NCBI GenBank assembly: GCA_030427085.1
Contig: JAUHXH010000002.1
Coordinates: 186,001 to 250,000, forward strand
Source of the DNA: Gammaproteobacteria bacterium
Lineage (GTDB): Bacteria > Pseudomonadota > Gammaproteobacteria > Pseudomonadales > Halieaceae
Length of the DNA stretch: 64,000 nucleotides
Reading direction: 5' to 3'
The notes below the pieces were generated by a model. That model worked only from the letters and a program-made list of their open reading frames with translations. It did not search any database and was not told the origin of the DNA. Position numbers and translations under genes: made by a program. Shown piece after piece: positions 1-10,408 of this stretch (positions are counted from its first letter, which is position 1; every line of letters begins with the position of its first letter).

Positions 1-35
1 TCCGGCCTGCGGGCGCTTGTGGTAGAATCACGCAA

Positions 36-83
36 CCGTGGGATTCGGCACTGTAAGCCAGTGTGCGAACCCGCGGTTTTTTT
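36..83 (+). terminator. Hairpin plus T-run upstream of the DUF2065 gene
   Basis: CCGTGGG (36-42) can pair with CCCGCGG (70-76) with one G-T pair. Between them a smaller CACTG/CAGTG hairpin can form, and seven T residues follow at 77-83. This is the layout of an intrinsic terminator. It could end the upstream operon, which in relatives is hflK-hflC. A TAGAAT hexamer at 23-28 sits just before it, so an attenuator in the leader of the DUF2065-hisZ-purA transcript is also possible. The promoter upstream of that hexamer is cut by the window edge. Confidence 0.5.
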
Positions 84-121
84 GTGTTCGATTCAGGCCG
101 CAGGGCACCCTGGGAGGGGCC

Positions 122-313
122 ATGATCAGTTGGCAGGATTTGGCGACAGGGGTGGCCCTGGCGCTGGTTTTGGAAGGTATCCTGCCATTTCTGGCCCCGC
201 GGCAATGGCGGGAGACGATAACCCGCATTGCCGAGTTTGACGAGGGAACACTGCGCCGCATCGGACTGGGGTGTATGGCCGTTGGTGTCGTGCTGCTCTC
301 GCTGGTTCGATAG
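122..313 (+). CDS. DUF2065 family small membrane protein (YjeT-like)
   Basis: A 63-residue protein with an N-terminal hydrophobic helix (about residues 7-25), a short charged middle containing APRQWRET, and a second hydrophobic helix at the C-terminus. Length, topology and its place immediately before hisZ and purA match the DUF2065/YjeT family, whose molecular role is unknown. The reading frame is open further upstream, but the ATG at 122 is preferred because it follows a GGGAGGGG ribosome-binding site and gives the family's normal length. It is presumably an inner-membrane protein co-transcribed with hisZ, 67 bp downstream. Confidence 0.85.
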   Translation: MISWQDLATGVALALVLEGILPFLAPRQWRETITRIAEFDEGTLRRIGLGCMAVGVVLLSLVR

Positions 314-380
314 TGCCGATTCGATCGCTCACGCTGCCCAGGTGGCTGTTACAGGTAGCTTTTTCAGGTAAGACATTGAG

Positions 381-2871
<2,491 letters not shown>

Positions 2872-2952
2872 TGCTGAAAAAACAGGCAGACTGCGCTATG
2901 CTGGCCCCGATTGTGGACACCCCTTTGGGGCCCCAGGTAACAGCAGGTAAAC

Positions 2953-3129
2953 ATGAAACGCTCATCGACTTACCGTTTACGCTCCGCGGCACCTCGCACC
3001 TCGAGAGCCTGGCAACGACCTAAAATTCGTCGGCTGGTACTTGATCGGACCATTGGTGGCGCGGTGCCTGAAAGGGGCGAGGATGAAACCTATTTCGGCA
3101 TCCCGATCGGTACCCGTCCGGCTCCCTGA
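2953..3129 (+). CDS. Candidate lasso-peptide-type RiPP precursor (58 aa)
   Basis: A 58-codon ORF, ATG at 2953 after an AGCAGGT ribosome-binding site, ending 20 bp before the cyclase-like gene. The N-terminal half is basic and leader-like. It carries W20-Q-R-P23-K-I25, resembling the YxxPxL recognition element of proteobacterial lasso leaders with W in place of Y. Thr33 sits at the penultimate leader position before Gly35, the conserved T-x-G cleavage context. The predicted core (residues 35-58) starts GGAVPERGE, so Gly1 and Glu9 could close a nine-residue ring. Asp10 or Glu11 are alternatives, Tyr13-Phe14 could act as plugs, and the tail ends in TRPAP. What is seen is the ORF and its motifs. 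The function is inferred from these and from the neighbours. A chance ORF cannot be excluded. Confidence 0.62.
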   Translation: MKRSSTYRLRSAAPRTSRAWQRPKIRRLVLDRTIGGAVPERGEDETYFGIPIGTRPAP

Positions 3130-3149
3130 CTTTTCACCCCTCCGGTTCA

Positions 3150-4994
3150 TTGAATCTCAATGACTTTTTCTGCTTCCTGCCAGCGAGTAGCCTCTCCTCG
3201 CCGCTGCCGGCTGCACTGAGTAGCAATCAGCCTGAATTTATCAGCGCTGAAGCCCCCTTCTTCCATCAATCCATTGGTGACATTGCCGGCCCTTCGGCTG
3301 CCGAACTGGCGCACGGAGTTGTGTTGGTGGGCACCTTGCGCCTTGATAATCGTGCTGCACTGACAGCTCAACTCGCGATTGAGGTGGGTGGCACTCAACC
3401 CTCGGATGAGGCGCTCGTCCTGGCAGCCTATCGTCGTTGGGGTCGGGATTTTCCCGCCCAACTTCACGGCGACTTTGCCGTGGTGCTCTGGGATGGCCCC
3501 CGAAAGCAACTGCTACTGGCCCGCGATCATTTGGGTGTGAAACCCCTGTACTGGCGCCGCTCTGAGATAGGTTTCTGGTGTTCCAACCGCATCGATTGGC
3601 TGCGCGATCTATCGGGTCAACCAACGCCGTCCCTCTTGGACCGGTCTGTAGCCACCTACCTGACTGAAGGCGAGCTTTATAGCAGTCGTGAAACATTCTA
3701 CGTCGGTATTGAAAAGCTACCGGCCGGCACCACCGCTGCTCTGCAAGCGGGCGATTGGCAGGAACAACAATACTGGTCACTTGAATCAGCGCTCCCACCG
3801 GTATCGGTTCCCGCTACACAATGGCCTGAGCAACTCTCACAATTGATCACGGAAGCCGTCAATGATCGCACCAGGGATGGTGTTCGTTGCGCTACGCATC
3901 TGTCCGGTGGGTTGGATTCATCATTGATCACGGCCCTTGTCGCTCGCAAAGGACAATTGGCACTGGCATGCAATTGGCAATGCTCGGGGGAAGGGCCAGC
4001 GGAGGAGGCGGCGGCTTCTCTGGCCCGGCAACTGGGTGCGCCTTACTTACCTCTGCCATTTTCCGATACGGAATTACTGTCGCTATTGCAGGGATTTGAT
4101 ATCGGCCTGGGTGATACGAGTACTCTCTGGTACGAACACACCCTGCGGCGCAGACTGGGAGATGCGGGCCTGTCGGTATTGTTAAGCGGCTGGGGCGGTG
4201 ATCAGTTCGCCAGCTATGGCGGCAATGCGGGGCTGGTTTCCCTGTTCTGGTCTGGACATCCGCTGGCAGCATTGCGCCATGTGTTTGGCATGACTGAGCT
4301 GAGTCTTTGGCGTCGGGGACGACGTGCGGCCGGCCTGTTCCTCCGCAGCCCCTTGCGCGCGTTGCTGGGCAAGCAGCGATCGTCAATGGCGGGAATGGAT
4401 GTGCTGGATTGCTGCCATCCCGACTTTCAGGCATGGGCTCGCGCCCGGCGGCGCCCGCCTGTGATCGTCCGGCCATGGTCGATGCGGGATGAAATGTTAC
4501 GTGATGTTCGTCAGGGTCATCTGCAGAATCGCCTGGAAAGCTGGACAGTGGCCGGATCAGCGGCTGGCGTGGACTATCGGTTTCCGCTGTTGGATCGTCG
4601 TATTCTGGATTTTGTTCGGTCCTTACCACCGAGTGCTTTTTTCCACCGCGGGGAAAACCGGCATGTGTTTCGGCAGGCAGCGCGGGGAATCCTGCCAGAT
4701 GCCATTCGCCGACCCGATTTCAAATTGGAAGTTGAACGTGTTGCTCACCTGTTGGATCAGGAGACTCGCGCGCTCGTCACGTGGGCGAGGCAGGATGGGG
4801 GAGCCAACATCCACGACACGCCGGTCCAGCGGGAAGCACTGCATGGTTTGATTCGTAATCTGGAAGACGAGGGCTCCGCGGTAACCCTGCAGCGTATCCG
4901 CAGCCTGCGTGCTGCAATGCAGTCGGTGTTATTGCTCGGCATCGGTCAAGGCTCGCTCGTACCTCTGGGTGATGGTAGGGGAGTGTCGGGATGA
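3150..4994 (+). CDS. Asparagine synthetase-like protein, probable lasso cyclase (C protein)
   Basis: A 614-residue, two-domain asparagine-synthetase homologue. The N-terminal Ntn-type glutaminase fold is recognisable (RWGRDFPAQLHGDFAVVLWD, then LLARDHLGVKPLYW). There is no Cys at position 2, so it should not hydrolyse glutamine. The ATP-pyrophosphatase loop SGGLDSS lies at residues 252-258 and a later LLSGWGGDQFASYGG matches the synthetase domain. Loss of Cys2 with an intact SGGLDS loop is the pattern of lasso cyclases, which adenylate an Asp or Glu side chain for macrolactam closure. The best start is TTG at 3150, with only a weak ribosome-binding site, 20 bp after the precursor stop. The stop overlaps the next ATG (ATGA). 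An EPS-associated amidotransferase-like role is the main alternative. Confidence 0.75.
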   Translation: MNLNDFFCFLPASSLSSPLPAALSSNQPEFISAEAPFFHQSIGDIAGPSAAELAHGVVLVGTLRLDNRAALTAQLAIEVGGTQPSDEALVLAAYRRWGRDFPAQLHGDFAVVLWDGPRKQLLLARDHLGVKPLYWRRSEIGFWCSNRIDWLRDLSGQPTPSLLDRSVATYLTEGELYSSRETFYVGIEKLPAGTTAALQAGDWQEQQYWSLESALPPVSVPATQWPEQLSQLITEAVNDRTRDGVRCATHLSGGLDSSLITALVARKGQLALACNWQCSGEGPAEEAAASLARQLGAPYLPLPFSDTELLSLLQGFDIGLGDTSTLWYEHTLRRRLGDAGLSVLLSGWGGDQFASYGGNAGLVSLFWSGHPLAALRHVFGMTELSLWRRGRRAAGLFLRSPLRALLGKQRSSMAGMDVLDCCHPDFQAWARARRRPPVIVRPWSMRDEMLRDVRQGHLQNRLESWTVAGSAAGVDYRFPLLDRRILDFVRSLPPSAFFHRGENRHVFRQAARGILPDAIRRPDFKLEVERVAHLLDQETRALVTWARQDGGANIHDTPVQREALHGLIRNLEDEGSAVTLQRIRSLRAAMQSVLLLGIGQGSLVPLGDGRGVSG

Positions 4995-5878
4995 GCAGTA
5001 CGTGCTTCAGTCACTACCTGCACGGGTTTACTGTGCTGTGTGATCGGGCTCTGTGGGCCGGGGCGCCTGTAACCGAGAATGCAGAAGAATTTCTGGTACA
5101 GCTGCGGGAAGCCGAGAGTCCCATCAGCAATCGGGATATGAATTGCCTGGACCGTCTGGAAGGGCTGTCCGGAAGGGAGTTAAAACTGTTTTGCGATCAG
5201 CCTTTGTCCCTCGGTCAAGTTCCAGGTAGACGTTGGGTATTCGAGGTCACTGATACGTTGGCCTTCTACTGGGTTGAGGGGGTGAATGACGTAATCTACG
5301 AACTCAAGCCTGGCTGCGACACCCTCGGATTCTGGGCGGTTCAATTATTTCTTCCCATGTTGATTTCACACATCACTGGCGCCCTGATGCTTCACGGGTC
5401 GGCGGTGAATTCCGATCGCGGAGCCTTCTTGTTCCTTGCTCCAACATGCGGAGGAAAATCGACATTGGCGCACTGGATGAGCCAGCAGGGCTACGCTTTT
5501 ATGGCAGACGACAAAATCCGCCTGCAGAAGGTGGAAGATGAATGGCGCGCATTGCCGGCGCATCCGTTTTGTCGTCCCAGCCGGACGGAAGAATCACTGG
5601 GTGTTTTTCAGCCTGGTTACCTGCCGCTGGGGCGCAACATTCGGGCAATTGTGGAGCTGGCTTGGACGGAAAGTCCGGAGCCTTATATCAGCAAGATGTC
5701 GGGCATCGAGGCTTTCAGTGTATTGCGAAGTCATCAGATCATGGACTATCACCCCAACCCTGAACATGCGCTGTTGCATCTATCTGATGTGGCGCGAGAG
5801 TGCCCACTGATTCGCCTTTACAGGCCGAAGGGAATGCAATATATGTCTGTCGTGCGTACAGTGCTGGAGTCGCAGTAA
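4991..5878 (+). CDS. HPr kinase/phosphorylase C-terminal-like protein
   Basis: A 295-residue protein with a P-loop APTCGGKST at residues 150-158, followed by LAHWMSQQGYAFMADDKI, the layout of the HPr-kinase C-terminal catalytic domain. The first P-loop residue is Ala rather than Gly. Preceding text LMLHGSAVNSDRGAFLFL matches the beta strand before the P-loop. It overlaps the cyclase-like gene by ATGA, so the two are translationally coupled. Homologues in paeninodin-type lasso clusters phosphorylate the precursor C-terminus, and similar proteins are frequent beside PqqD/B2/cyclase sets elsewhere. A kinase acting on Thr residues of the 2953 peptide is a reasonable but untested guess. Cytoplasmic. 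Confidence 0.75.
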   Translation: MSSTCFSHYLHGFTVLCDRALWAGAPVTENAEEFLVQLREAESPISNRDMNCLDRLEGLSGRELKLFCDQPLSLGQVPGRRWVFEVTDTLAFYWVEGVNDVIYELKPGCDTLGFWAVQLFLPMLISHITGALMLHGSAVNSDRGAFLFLAPTCGGKSTLAHWMSQQGYAFMADDKIRLQKVEDEWRALPAHPFCRPSRTEESLGVFQPGYLPLGRNIRAIVELAWTESPEPYISKMSGIEAFSVLRSHQIMDYHPNPEHALLHLSDVARECPLIRLYRPKGMQYMSVVRTVLESQ

Positions 5879-5882
5879 AACC

Positions 5883-6899
5883 TTACGCATATCGCAGCGG
5901 CAGTTTTTCAGGTTGAAAAGCCAGATAGGCTTTTGCCGTCACTGAATTATCATTGATTACCAGTTTGATGTGGGTGATGTGTCGGCGTAACAAGTAGCCA
6001 TTGTGTGTCCCCGGTCGCACCGTGTCATCTGACGATCGCCAGGCCGCAGCCAGTGCTCCTGGATCCAGCCGGGCAGGCCAGTCGAGCACAGCCTCTGCCA
6101 GGGGCTCGTCGATCCAGTGGTGCTGTGACATGGCGGACAGCACCTCGTCAAAACGTCCGGCTTTCAGGTCGTGACCGAACAGTTCCAGGCCTATTCTCGG
6201 CCCGATTTCGCCATCTGTATCGAAGCAGAGCACCTGCGTATCAAAGTGTGTTTGAGCAAAATCCAGAGCCCTGGATAGTGCGTCGCAATCACGTCCCGAC
6301 TGCGCCAGAAAGGTGTAAATCTCGCCCGTAGTCAGGGCGCCTGCCTGCACCCTGAGGTCCTGTCCCGGTCGGGCTAACATCAGGCCGAGATAACTGACGT
6401 GGGTAGTTTCAGGCAGAGACTGTGCCAGGGCGGTCAAATGCTCAAGGGATGGTAGATTGCGCGAGTGTAGTGCAGAGACAGGACGCAGTGATTCCACCAG
6501 GGCTGGCAAATTCCTTACCGCCGCACAGGAGGGGGTGGGGCGCACGAAAACGTTTGCGGTTGCCGGTGTGCCAGGTTGTGCCTGGTTCAGATCAAACTCC
6601 AGCCCGATGTCTGACCAGTGGCCCTGTTTGGACTGCCAGAGCTGGATCAGACTTTGCTGCGATTCGCTAGAATGGCTCGCCAACCAGTCTTTCAGGGCGC
6701 TTGGCAATTGCGGTGAATAGCGGCGGGAAAAGTCGACGCCGCCAGTGTCGCCGGCCAGGGAAATCTCCAGCAGCCCATTCTCGGCCGGGGGCAGGAGGGG
6801 CTCCCCCGCCAGCAGTCCCCGGGTTCGTAGTGCGAGTGCCGGGTGAAGGTTCGCCAGTGCGAGTTGCAGGGCTGTCGTTTCAGGCAACACTGCTGGCAC
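5883..6899 (-). CDS. Unrecognised protein (338 aa)
   Basis: A 338-residue, soluble-looking protein starting with GTG at 6899, with no signal peptide, membrane helix or motif that I recognise. The sequence is rich in Leu/Ala helices with scattered Trp. A central beta-like stretch (WSDIGLEFDL, about residues 96-105, then NVFVRPTP) and a late FDTDGEIGPRIGLELFG (about residues 223-239) suggest a globular alpha/beta fold. It ends 4 bp from the kinase-like gene in convergent orientation and is divergent from the secreted protein at 7094. Its length and coding character, with no competing frame, support a real gene. A role in the RiPP-like locus or the EPS locus is possible from position only. Confidence 0.65.
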   Translation of the reverse strand: MPAVLPETTALQLALANLHPALALRTRGLLAGEPLLPPAENGLLEISLAGDTGGVDFSRRYSPQLPSALKDWLASHSSESQQSLIQLWQSKQGHWSDIGLEFDLNQAQPGTPATANVFVRPTPSCAAVRNLPALVESLRPVSALHSRNLPSLEHLTALAQSLPETTHVSYLGLMLARPGQDLRVQAGALTTGEIYTFLAQSGRDCDALSRALDFAQTHFDTQVLCFDTDGEIGPRIGLELFGHDLKAGRFDEVLSAMSQHHWIDEPLAEAVLDWPARLDPGALAAAWRSSDDTVRPGTHNGYLLRRHITHIKLVINDNSVTAKAYLAFQPEKLPLRYA

Positions 6900-7093
6900 C
6901 TATGTCCGGTGTGTCACAGTTTAGCCATTTGGCCCCATCCACATTGTTCGCATCGGGGGGGAGGGGGCGGTAAAATGCATCGCATGGCGTCATGGGCAGT
7001 CAGTATACAAGGTGTCTGTCTTTGGCGTGTGCCGACGGGCAAGTGGCCCGCCAGCGGCGTAATCAGTATATGAATCGGCTTCCAGGGGGGGCA

Positions 7094-7567
7094 ATGACAG
7101 CATTCAAATTCGCGCTCTCGGCGGCGCTCAGTCTCAATCTGTTCTCCGTTTGCAGTGCTTTTGCATTGACGGATGAGGATGCCACTGATCTGGCTCGTCG
7201 AATGCAGGCTCAGGGTCAGCCCCAGGAGCGGATTCTGCGTGTATTGCAGCAGGATGGCCGGGATTTGCAATCGGCGTCACAGATTGCGCTGTACGCAGCG
7301 CTAACTGAATCGAGTCGTGCAGAATTGGTAGTACTGGTCATGTGTGCCGCCGGAGACCGGACAGCAATGTCAGCCAATCTGCTTGCGACACAGCCCGACT
7401 CCGAGGCAGTTTTACGTACCGTTGAGGAGTTCGATGCGGGTACCTGTGGCCACCGGCCTACAGATTCGACACAGCCGAATCTCGATTTTGAAGCACCGGT
7501 GGTGCGTGGGGGTCAACAGTCTCGATCTCCGGGGGAACCTGGGGTCCCTGTGAGTCCTTCCACATGA
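7094..7567 (+). CDS. Small secreted protein of unknown function (157 aa)
   Basis: The ATG at 7094 follows a GGGGGGGC purine-rich site and opens a clear signal peptide (MTAFKFALSAALSLNLFSVCSAFA), giving a mature periplasmic or exported domain of about 130 residues. The mature part is mostly helical (EDATDLARRMQAQGQPQERILRVLQQ) with a Cys in VMCAAGD and another in TCGHRP. The tail is Pro/Ser/Gly-rich and looks disordered. The frame is open 100 bp further upstream, but that extension has no plausible start context. It precedes the polymerase gene by 46 bp and could be an EPS accessory protein. No family was recognised. Confidence 0.6.
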   Translation: MTAFKFALSAALSLNLFSVCSAFALTDEDATDLARRMQAQGQPQERILRVLQQDGRDLQSASQIALYAALTESSRAELVVLVMCAAGDRTAMSANLLATQPDSEAVLRTVEEFDAGTCGHRPTDSTQPNLDFEAPVVRGGQQSRSPGEPGVPVSPST

Positions 7568-7613
7568 TCCCCCTGTCTCAGTTATCCAGCTCAATGGGCG
7601 AGCGCAAGGGTCA

Positions 7614-9023
7614 TTGATCCTGGCTGGTGACCATTCTTATTCTCCTTGGGAACAGGCGGTCTTTACAGGACTGATCGCTTTGCTAGTGTGGGCGCCATTG
7701 CCCTTCGCTTCTGCACGGATCTGGGGAGAGGCGGTAATTGTGTTGTTGGCGTCCGTACTTGCACTAGTCTGGTTTGCCGGGCGCCTGGCAGGTCAAATTC
7801 CCAAGCCTCCACCGCTTGGTAGGGGTGCTACTGCGGCACTGGTCATGCTCGTGCTGGTTCAGTGTTGGGTGCTGCTTCAGTTGGTGCCACTCCCTTTAGA
7901 CCTCATCCGCCGGCTGTCCCCACAGGCATTTAATCACTGGCAGGCAGTTTCTCCCGTCCTACCCCGGCTTTCACTTGATCCCACCGCGACCAGAATTCAC
8001 TTCTTACTGGGTAGTGCCTACACGCTGATATTTGCATTAACGCTGTTTCTTCTAAACAGCCCGCGCCGATTCAAAATACTTGCCGGAACGCTGGTACTGA
8101 GCGGCCTGTTCCAGGCCGTGTATGGTATCGCCATGGTCTGGAGCGGCCAGGAATACGGGTTTCTGGTTGAGAAGTACGTGAACAAGGGTTCAGTGACGGG
8201 TACCTTCGTCAATCGAAACCATTTTGCCGGCTATGCGGCGCTCAGTTTGTCCATGGCCATTGGGCTCTTTTTGTCGAGCCCGGTACTCAATGACTGGCAG
8301 ACGCATCGTCAGCGATTCCGGTCGGCCCTGCAGTTGCTGTTGAGTCAGGCGATACTGTTGCGCGTGGCGTTGGCTGTTCTGGTGTTGGGGCTTCTGCTCA
8401 GTAAGTCCCGAATGGGAAACCTGGCGTTTTTCTCGGCTTTGTTGCTAGCCAGTTGTGTGTATTTATCCCTGACACGGTGCTGGTCTCGCCGGTTGGCCTG
8501 GTTGTTGGGTGGGATGCTGCTGATCGATGTCCTGATCGTTGGATCGCTGTTTGGTGGTGAGCAAGTCTTCAATCGCGTTCTGCAGACTGACCTGGGGCAG
8601 GAGGGGCGCGTGTGGTCCATGCGCTACACGTTCACTATGTTGGGCGATTTCCCCCTGACTGGCACGGGTGCCGGTAGTTTTTCCGAAGTATTTCCGGTCT
8701 ATCAGGGTGTGCAACTTCCGGACTTCCATGAGCATGTCCACAACGATTACCTGGAATTTGCCGTTGAACTTGGCCTGCCAGCATTTTTGCTGCTGACGGG
8801 AGTGGTCGGTCTCGCCACATGGAGTGCGCTGGCAACCATTAAATATCGTTCGAGAGGCCTGCGTGTGGGGTTGTCGTTTGGTGTGCTTTTGGCCATATTT
8901 TGGCTCGGCCTGCACTCACTGGCTGATTTTAATCTTCAAATTCCCGCCAATGCCCTGACCCTCATCGTTTTGCTGGCAATGGCCTTTTGTTTAAGTCGCG
9001 ATTTTCCCGCTCAGAGTGGTTAA
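7614..9023 (+). CDS. O-antigen ligase/polymerase family membrane protein (Wzy_C type)
   Basis: A 469-residue polytopic inner-membrane protein with about 11-12 hydrophobic segments. The hallmark periplasmic loop of the O-antigen ligase/polymerase family is visible at about residues 325-385, with RVWSMRYTF, LTGTGAGSF and the invariant-type HVHNDYLEFAVELG. The start is TTG at 7614 behind an AAGGG site. An upstream ATG (7594) is out of frame. In this context it most likely polymerises lipid-linked EPS repeat units on the periplasmic side, although sequence alone does not separate polymerase from ligase. It is the first membrane gene of the EPS locus and is followed by a promoter before 9108. Confidence 0.85.
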   Translation: MILAGDHSYSPWEQAVFTGLIALLVWAPLPFASARIWGEAVIVLLASVLALVWFAGRLAGQIPKPPPLGRGATAALVMLVLVQCWVLLQLVPLPLDLIRRLSPQAFNHWQAVSPVLPRLSLDPTATRIHFLLGSAYTLIFALTLFLLNSPRRFKILAGTLVLSGLFQAVYGIAMVWSGQEYGFLVEKYVNKGSVTGTFVNRNHFAGYAALSLSMAIGLFLSSPVLNDWQTHRQRFRSALQLLLSQAILLRVALAVLVLGLLLSKSRMGNLAFFSALLLASCVYLSLTRCWSRRLAWLLGGMLLIDVLIVGSLFGGEQVFNRVLQTDLGQEGRVWSMRYTFTMLGDFPLTGTGAGSFSEVFPVYQGVQLPDFHEHVHNDYLEFAVELGLPAFLLLTGVVGLATWSALATIKYRSRGLRVGLSFGVLLAIFWLGLHSLADFNLQIPANALTLIVLLAMAFCLSRDFPAQSG

Positions 9024-9053
9024 CCAGTCCGCATTTTTACCATCGATTGGATG

Positions 9054-9080
9054 TTGGCTTTACGTTGGATTGGTTATAAT
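9054..9080 (+). promoter_or_regulatory. Predicted promoter of the EPS export/assembly operon
   Basis: A perfect -10 hexamer TATAAT lies at 9075-9080. The best -35 candidate is TTGGCT at 9054-9059, giving a short 15 bp spacer. It sits in the 84 bp gap after the polymerase gene and 28 bp before the next start. It is the clearest sigma-70-like element in the EPS locus. Confidence 0.5.
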
Positions 9081-9107
9081 TTGCGCAATTGAGGAACAAC
9101 AAGAATA

Positions 9108-10343
9108 TTGAAATCCTCACCACGTTTTTTGGGCCTGTTCATGCATAGAATCAAGTCCCCCGGTGCCTTGCTGGTGCTGAGCCTGTTGCCGTTCGCGCTT
9201 CCCGTGGCCGAAGCGGCAGTGTTGCCAGCAAGTGTGGCGCTGGGGCCGGTAAAAGTAGAGCCAACCCTGTCGGTGGAAGCTGGCTGGGTGGACAATCTGT
9301 TCCGCTCTCCCTCCTCGGAGAAAAGTACCTGGCAGTCGATCCTGGCTCCCAGCGTGCGTGCCTGGATGGAGAATGGTCCGAACCAGTATTCGTTAACCTA
9401 CGAACTGGAAGATTTTCGTTATGCCAGCAGTTCCGAAGACAACGCTACCGACCAGCGAATTGGCCTGGATCTGAAACACGAATTCAATGTGCGGAACGGG
9501 CTGCACATCGACGGCTTTTACTACGATGGTCACAGTCAGCGTGGTACCGGTCCGAGCGAGGGTACCGCGGTACTCCAGTTCGATCGGCCGGTTGAGTACA
9601 CTCAGGGGGACCTGGGTGCCACATACTCGCTGGGCAGCGGGCTTGGCCGGGCGCGCGCAGAGTTCGAAGTAAGGGGCGGGCAGTACGAGTTCCAGAATTT
9701 TCGTGATATTACGCGTGCCTATGATCGGGACCAGTCGTCCTACAGGGCTGCGGCTTACTGGACCCTTTCGCCGCGAGTGGAACTGAGCCTCGAAGGTCGC
9801 CAATTGAACATGAACTACGAGCATGAATTTGCGGATGAGGCGAGTCGAGACAGCAACGACCGAACCTGGCTGGTGGGCGTTGAATGGGCGATGAGCGCCC
9901 GGTTTGTGGGTACGGTACAGGTAGGCGGATTTGAGCGGGATTTTGATGATTCCAGTCGATCTACCACCTCGGGTGCACGCTGGGATGCCCGTCTGGCCTG
10001 GCATCCGCGATCTTACTCGCTGGTCCAGCTCAGCACCCGGCGTTTCGGTCAGGAAACAACGACCGTGGGCAGTTTCGTGGACACGCGTGAGAGCTCCGTG
10101 TCATGGCGTCACGACTGGAGTGCCCGTACCACCACCAACCTCCGCCTGGATGTTGCCAACGACGATTACACCGATAGCTCTCGCGAAGATGACAGAGCCA
10201 CCGCGCAGATTGATTTGACACGCAGTCTCGATCGCTGGCTGGAGTTGGGTGTTGGCTACCGATTTGAAGAGCGGGATTCAAGCCTGACAGGCTATGACTA
10301 TCGGAGAAACGAAGTCTTCCTGAGAGTGGACGTGAGCCTGTAG
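9108..10343 (+). CDS. Outer-membrane beta-barrel protein of the EPS locus
   Basis: A 411-residue protein with a signal peptide ending near PVAEA. The rest consists of alternating, amphipathic strands rich in Tyr, Arg, Asp and Ser (for example NQYSLTYELEDFRYASSS, WLVGVEWAMSARFVGTVQVG) up to a C-terminal strand ending RNEVFLRVDVSL. That pattern is typical of a 16- to 18-strand outer-membrane barrel. The position just before a short Wza-like protein suggests it supplies the outer-membrane pore that the short exporter lacks. TTG at 9108 is used because GAGG lies upstream. The ATG at 9141 is an equally good start and still leaves a complete signal peptide. Confidence 0.8.
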   Translation: MKSSPRFLGLFMHRIKSPGALLVLSLLPFALPVAEAAVLPASVALGPVKVEPTLSVEAGWVDNLFRSPSSEKSTWQSILAPSVRAWMENGPNQYSLTYELEDFRYASSSEDNATDQRIGLDLKHEFNVRNGLHIDGFYYDGHSQRGTGPSEGTAVLQFDRPVEYTQGDLGATYSLGSGLGRARAEFEVRGGQYEFQNFRDITRAYDRDQSSYRAAAYWTLSPRVELSLEGRQLNMNYEHEFADEASRDSNDRTWLVGVEWAMSARFVGTVQVGGFERDFDDSSRSTTSGARWDARLAWHPRSYSLVQLSTRRFGQETTTVGSFVDTRESSVSWRHDWSARTTTNLRLDVANDDYTDSSREDDRATAQIDLTRSLDRWLELGVGYRFEERDSSLTGYDYRRNEVFLRVDVSL

Positions 10344-10408
10344 TTTCGCCCTGCTTGCACCGAAATAGCCCGTCATGCAAAGTAGGCCAGTCCTTGAATA
10401 GGCTAGTT

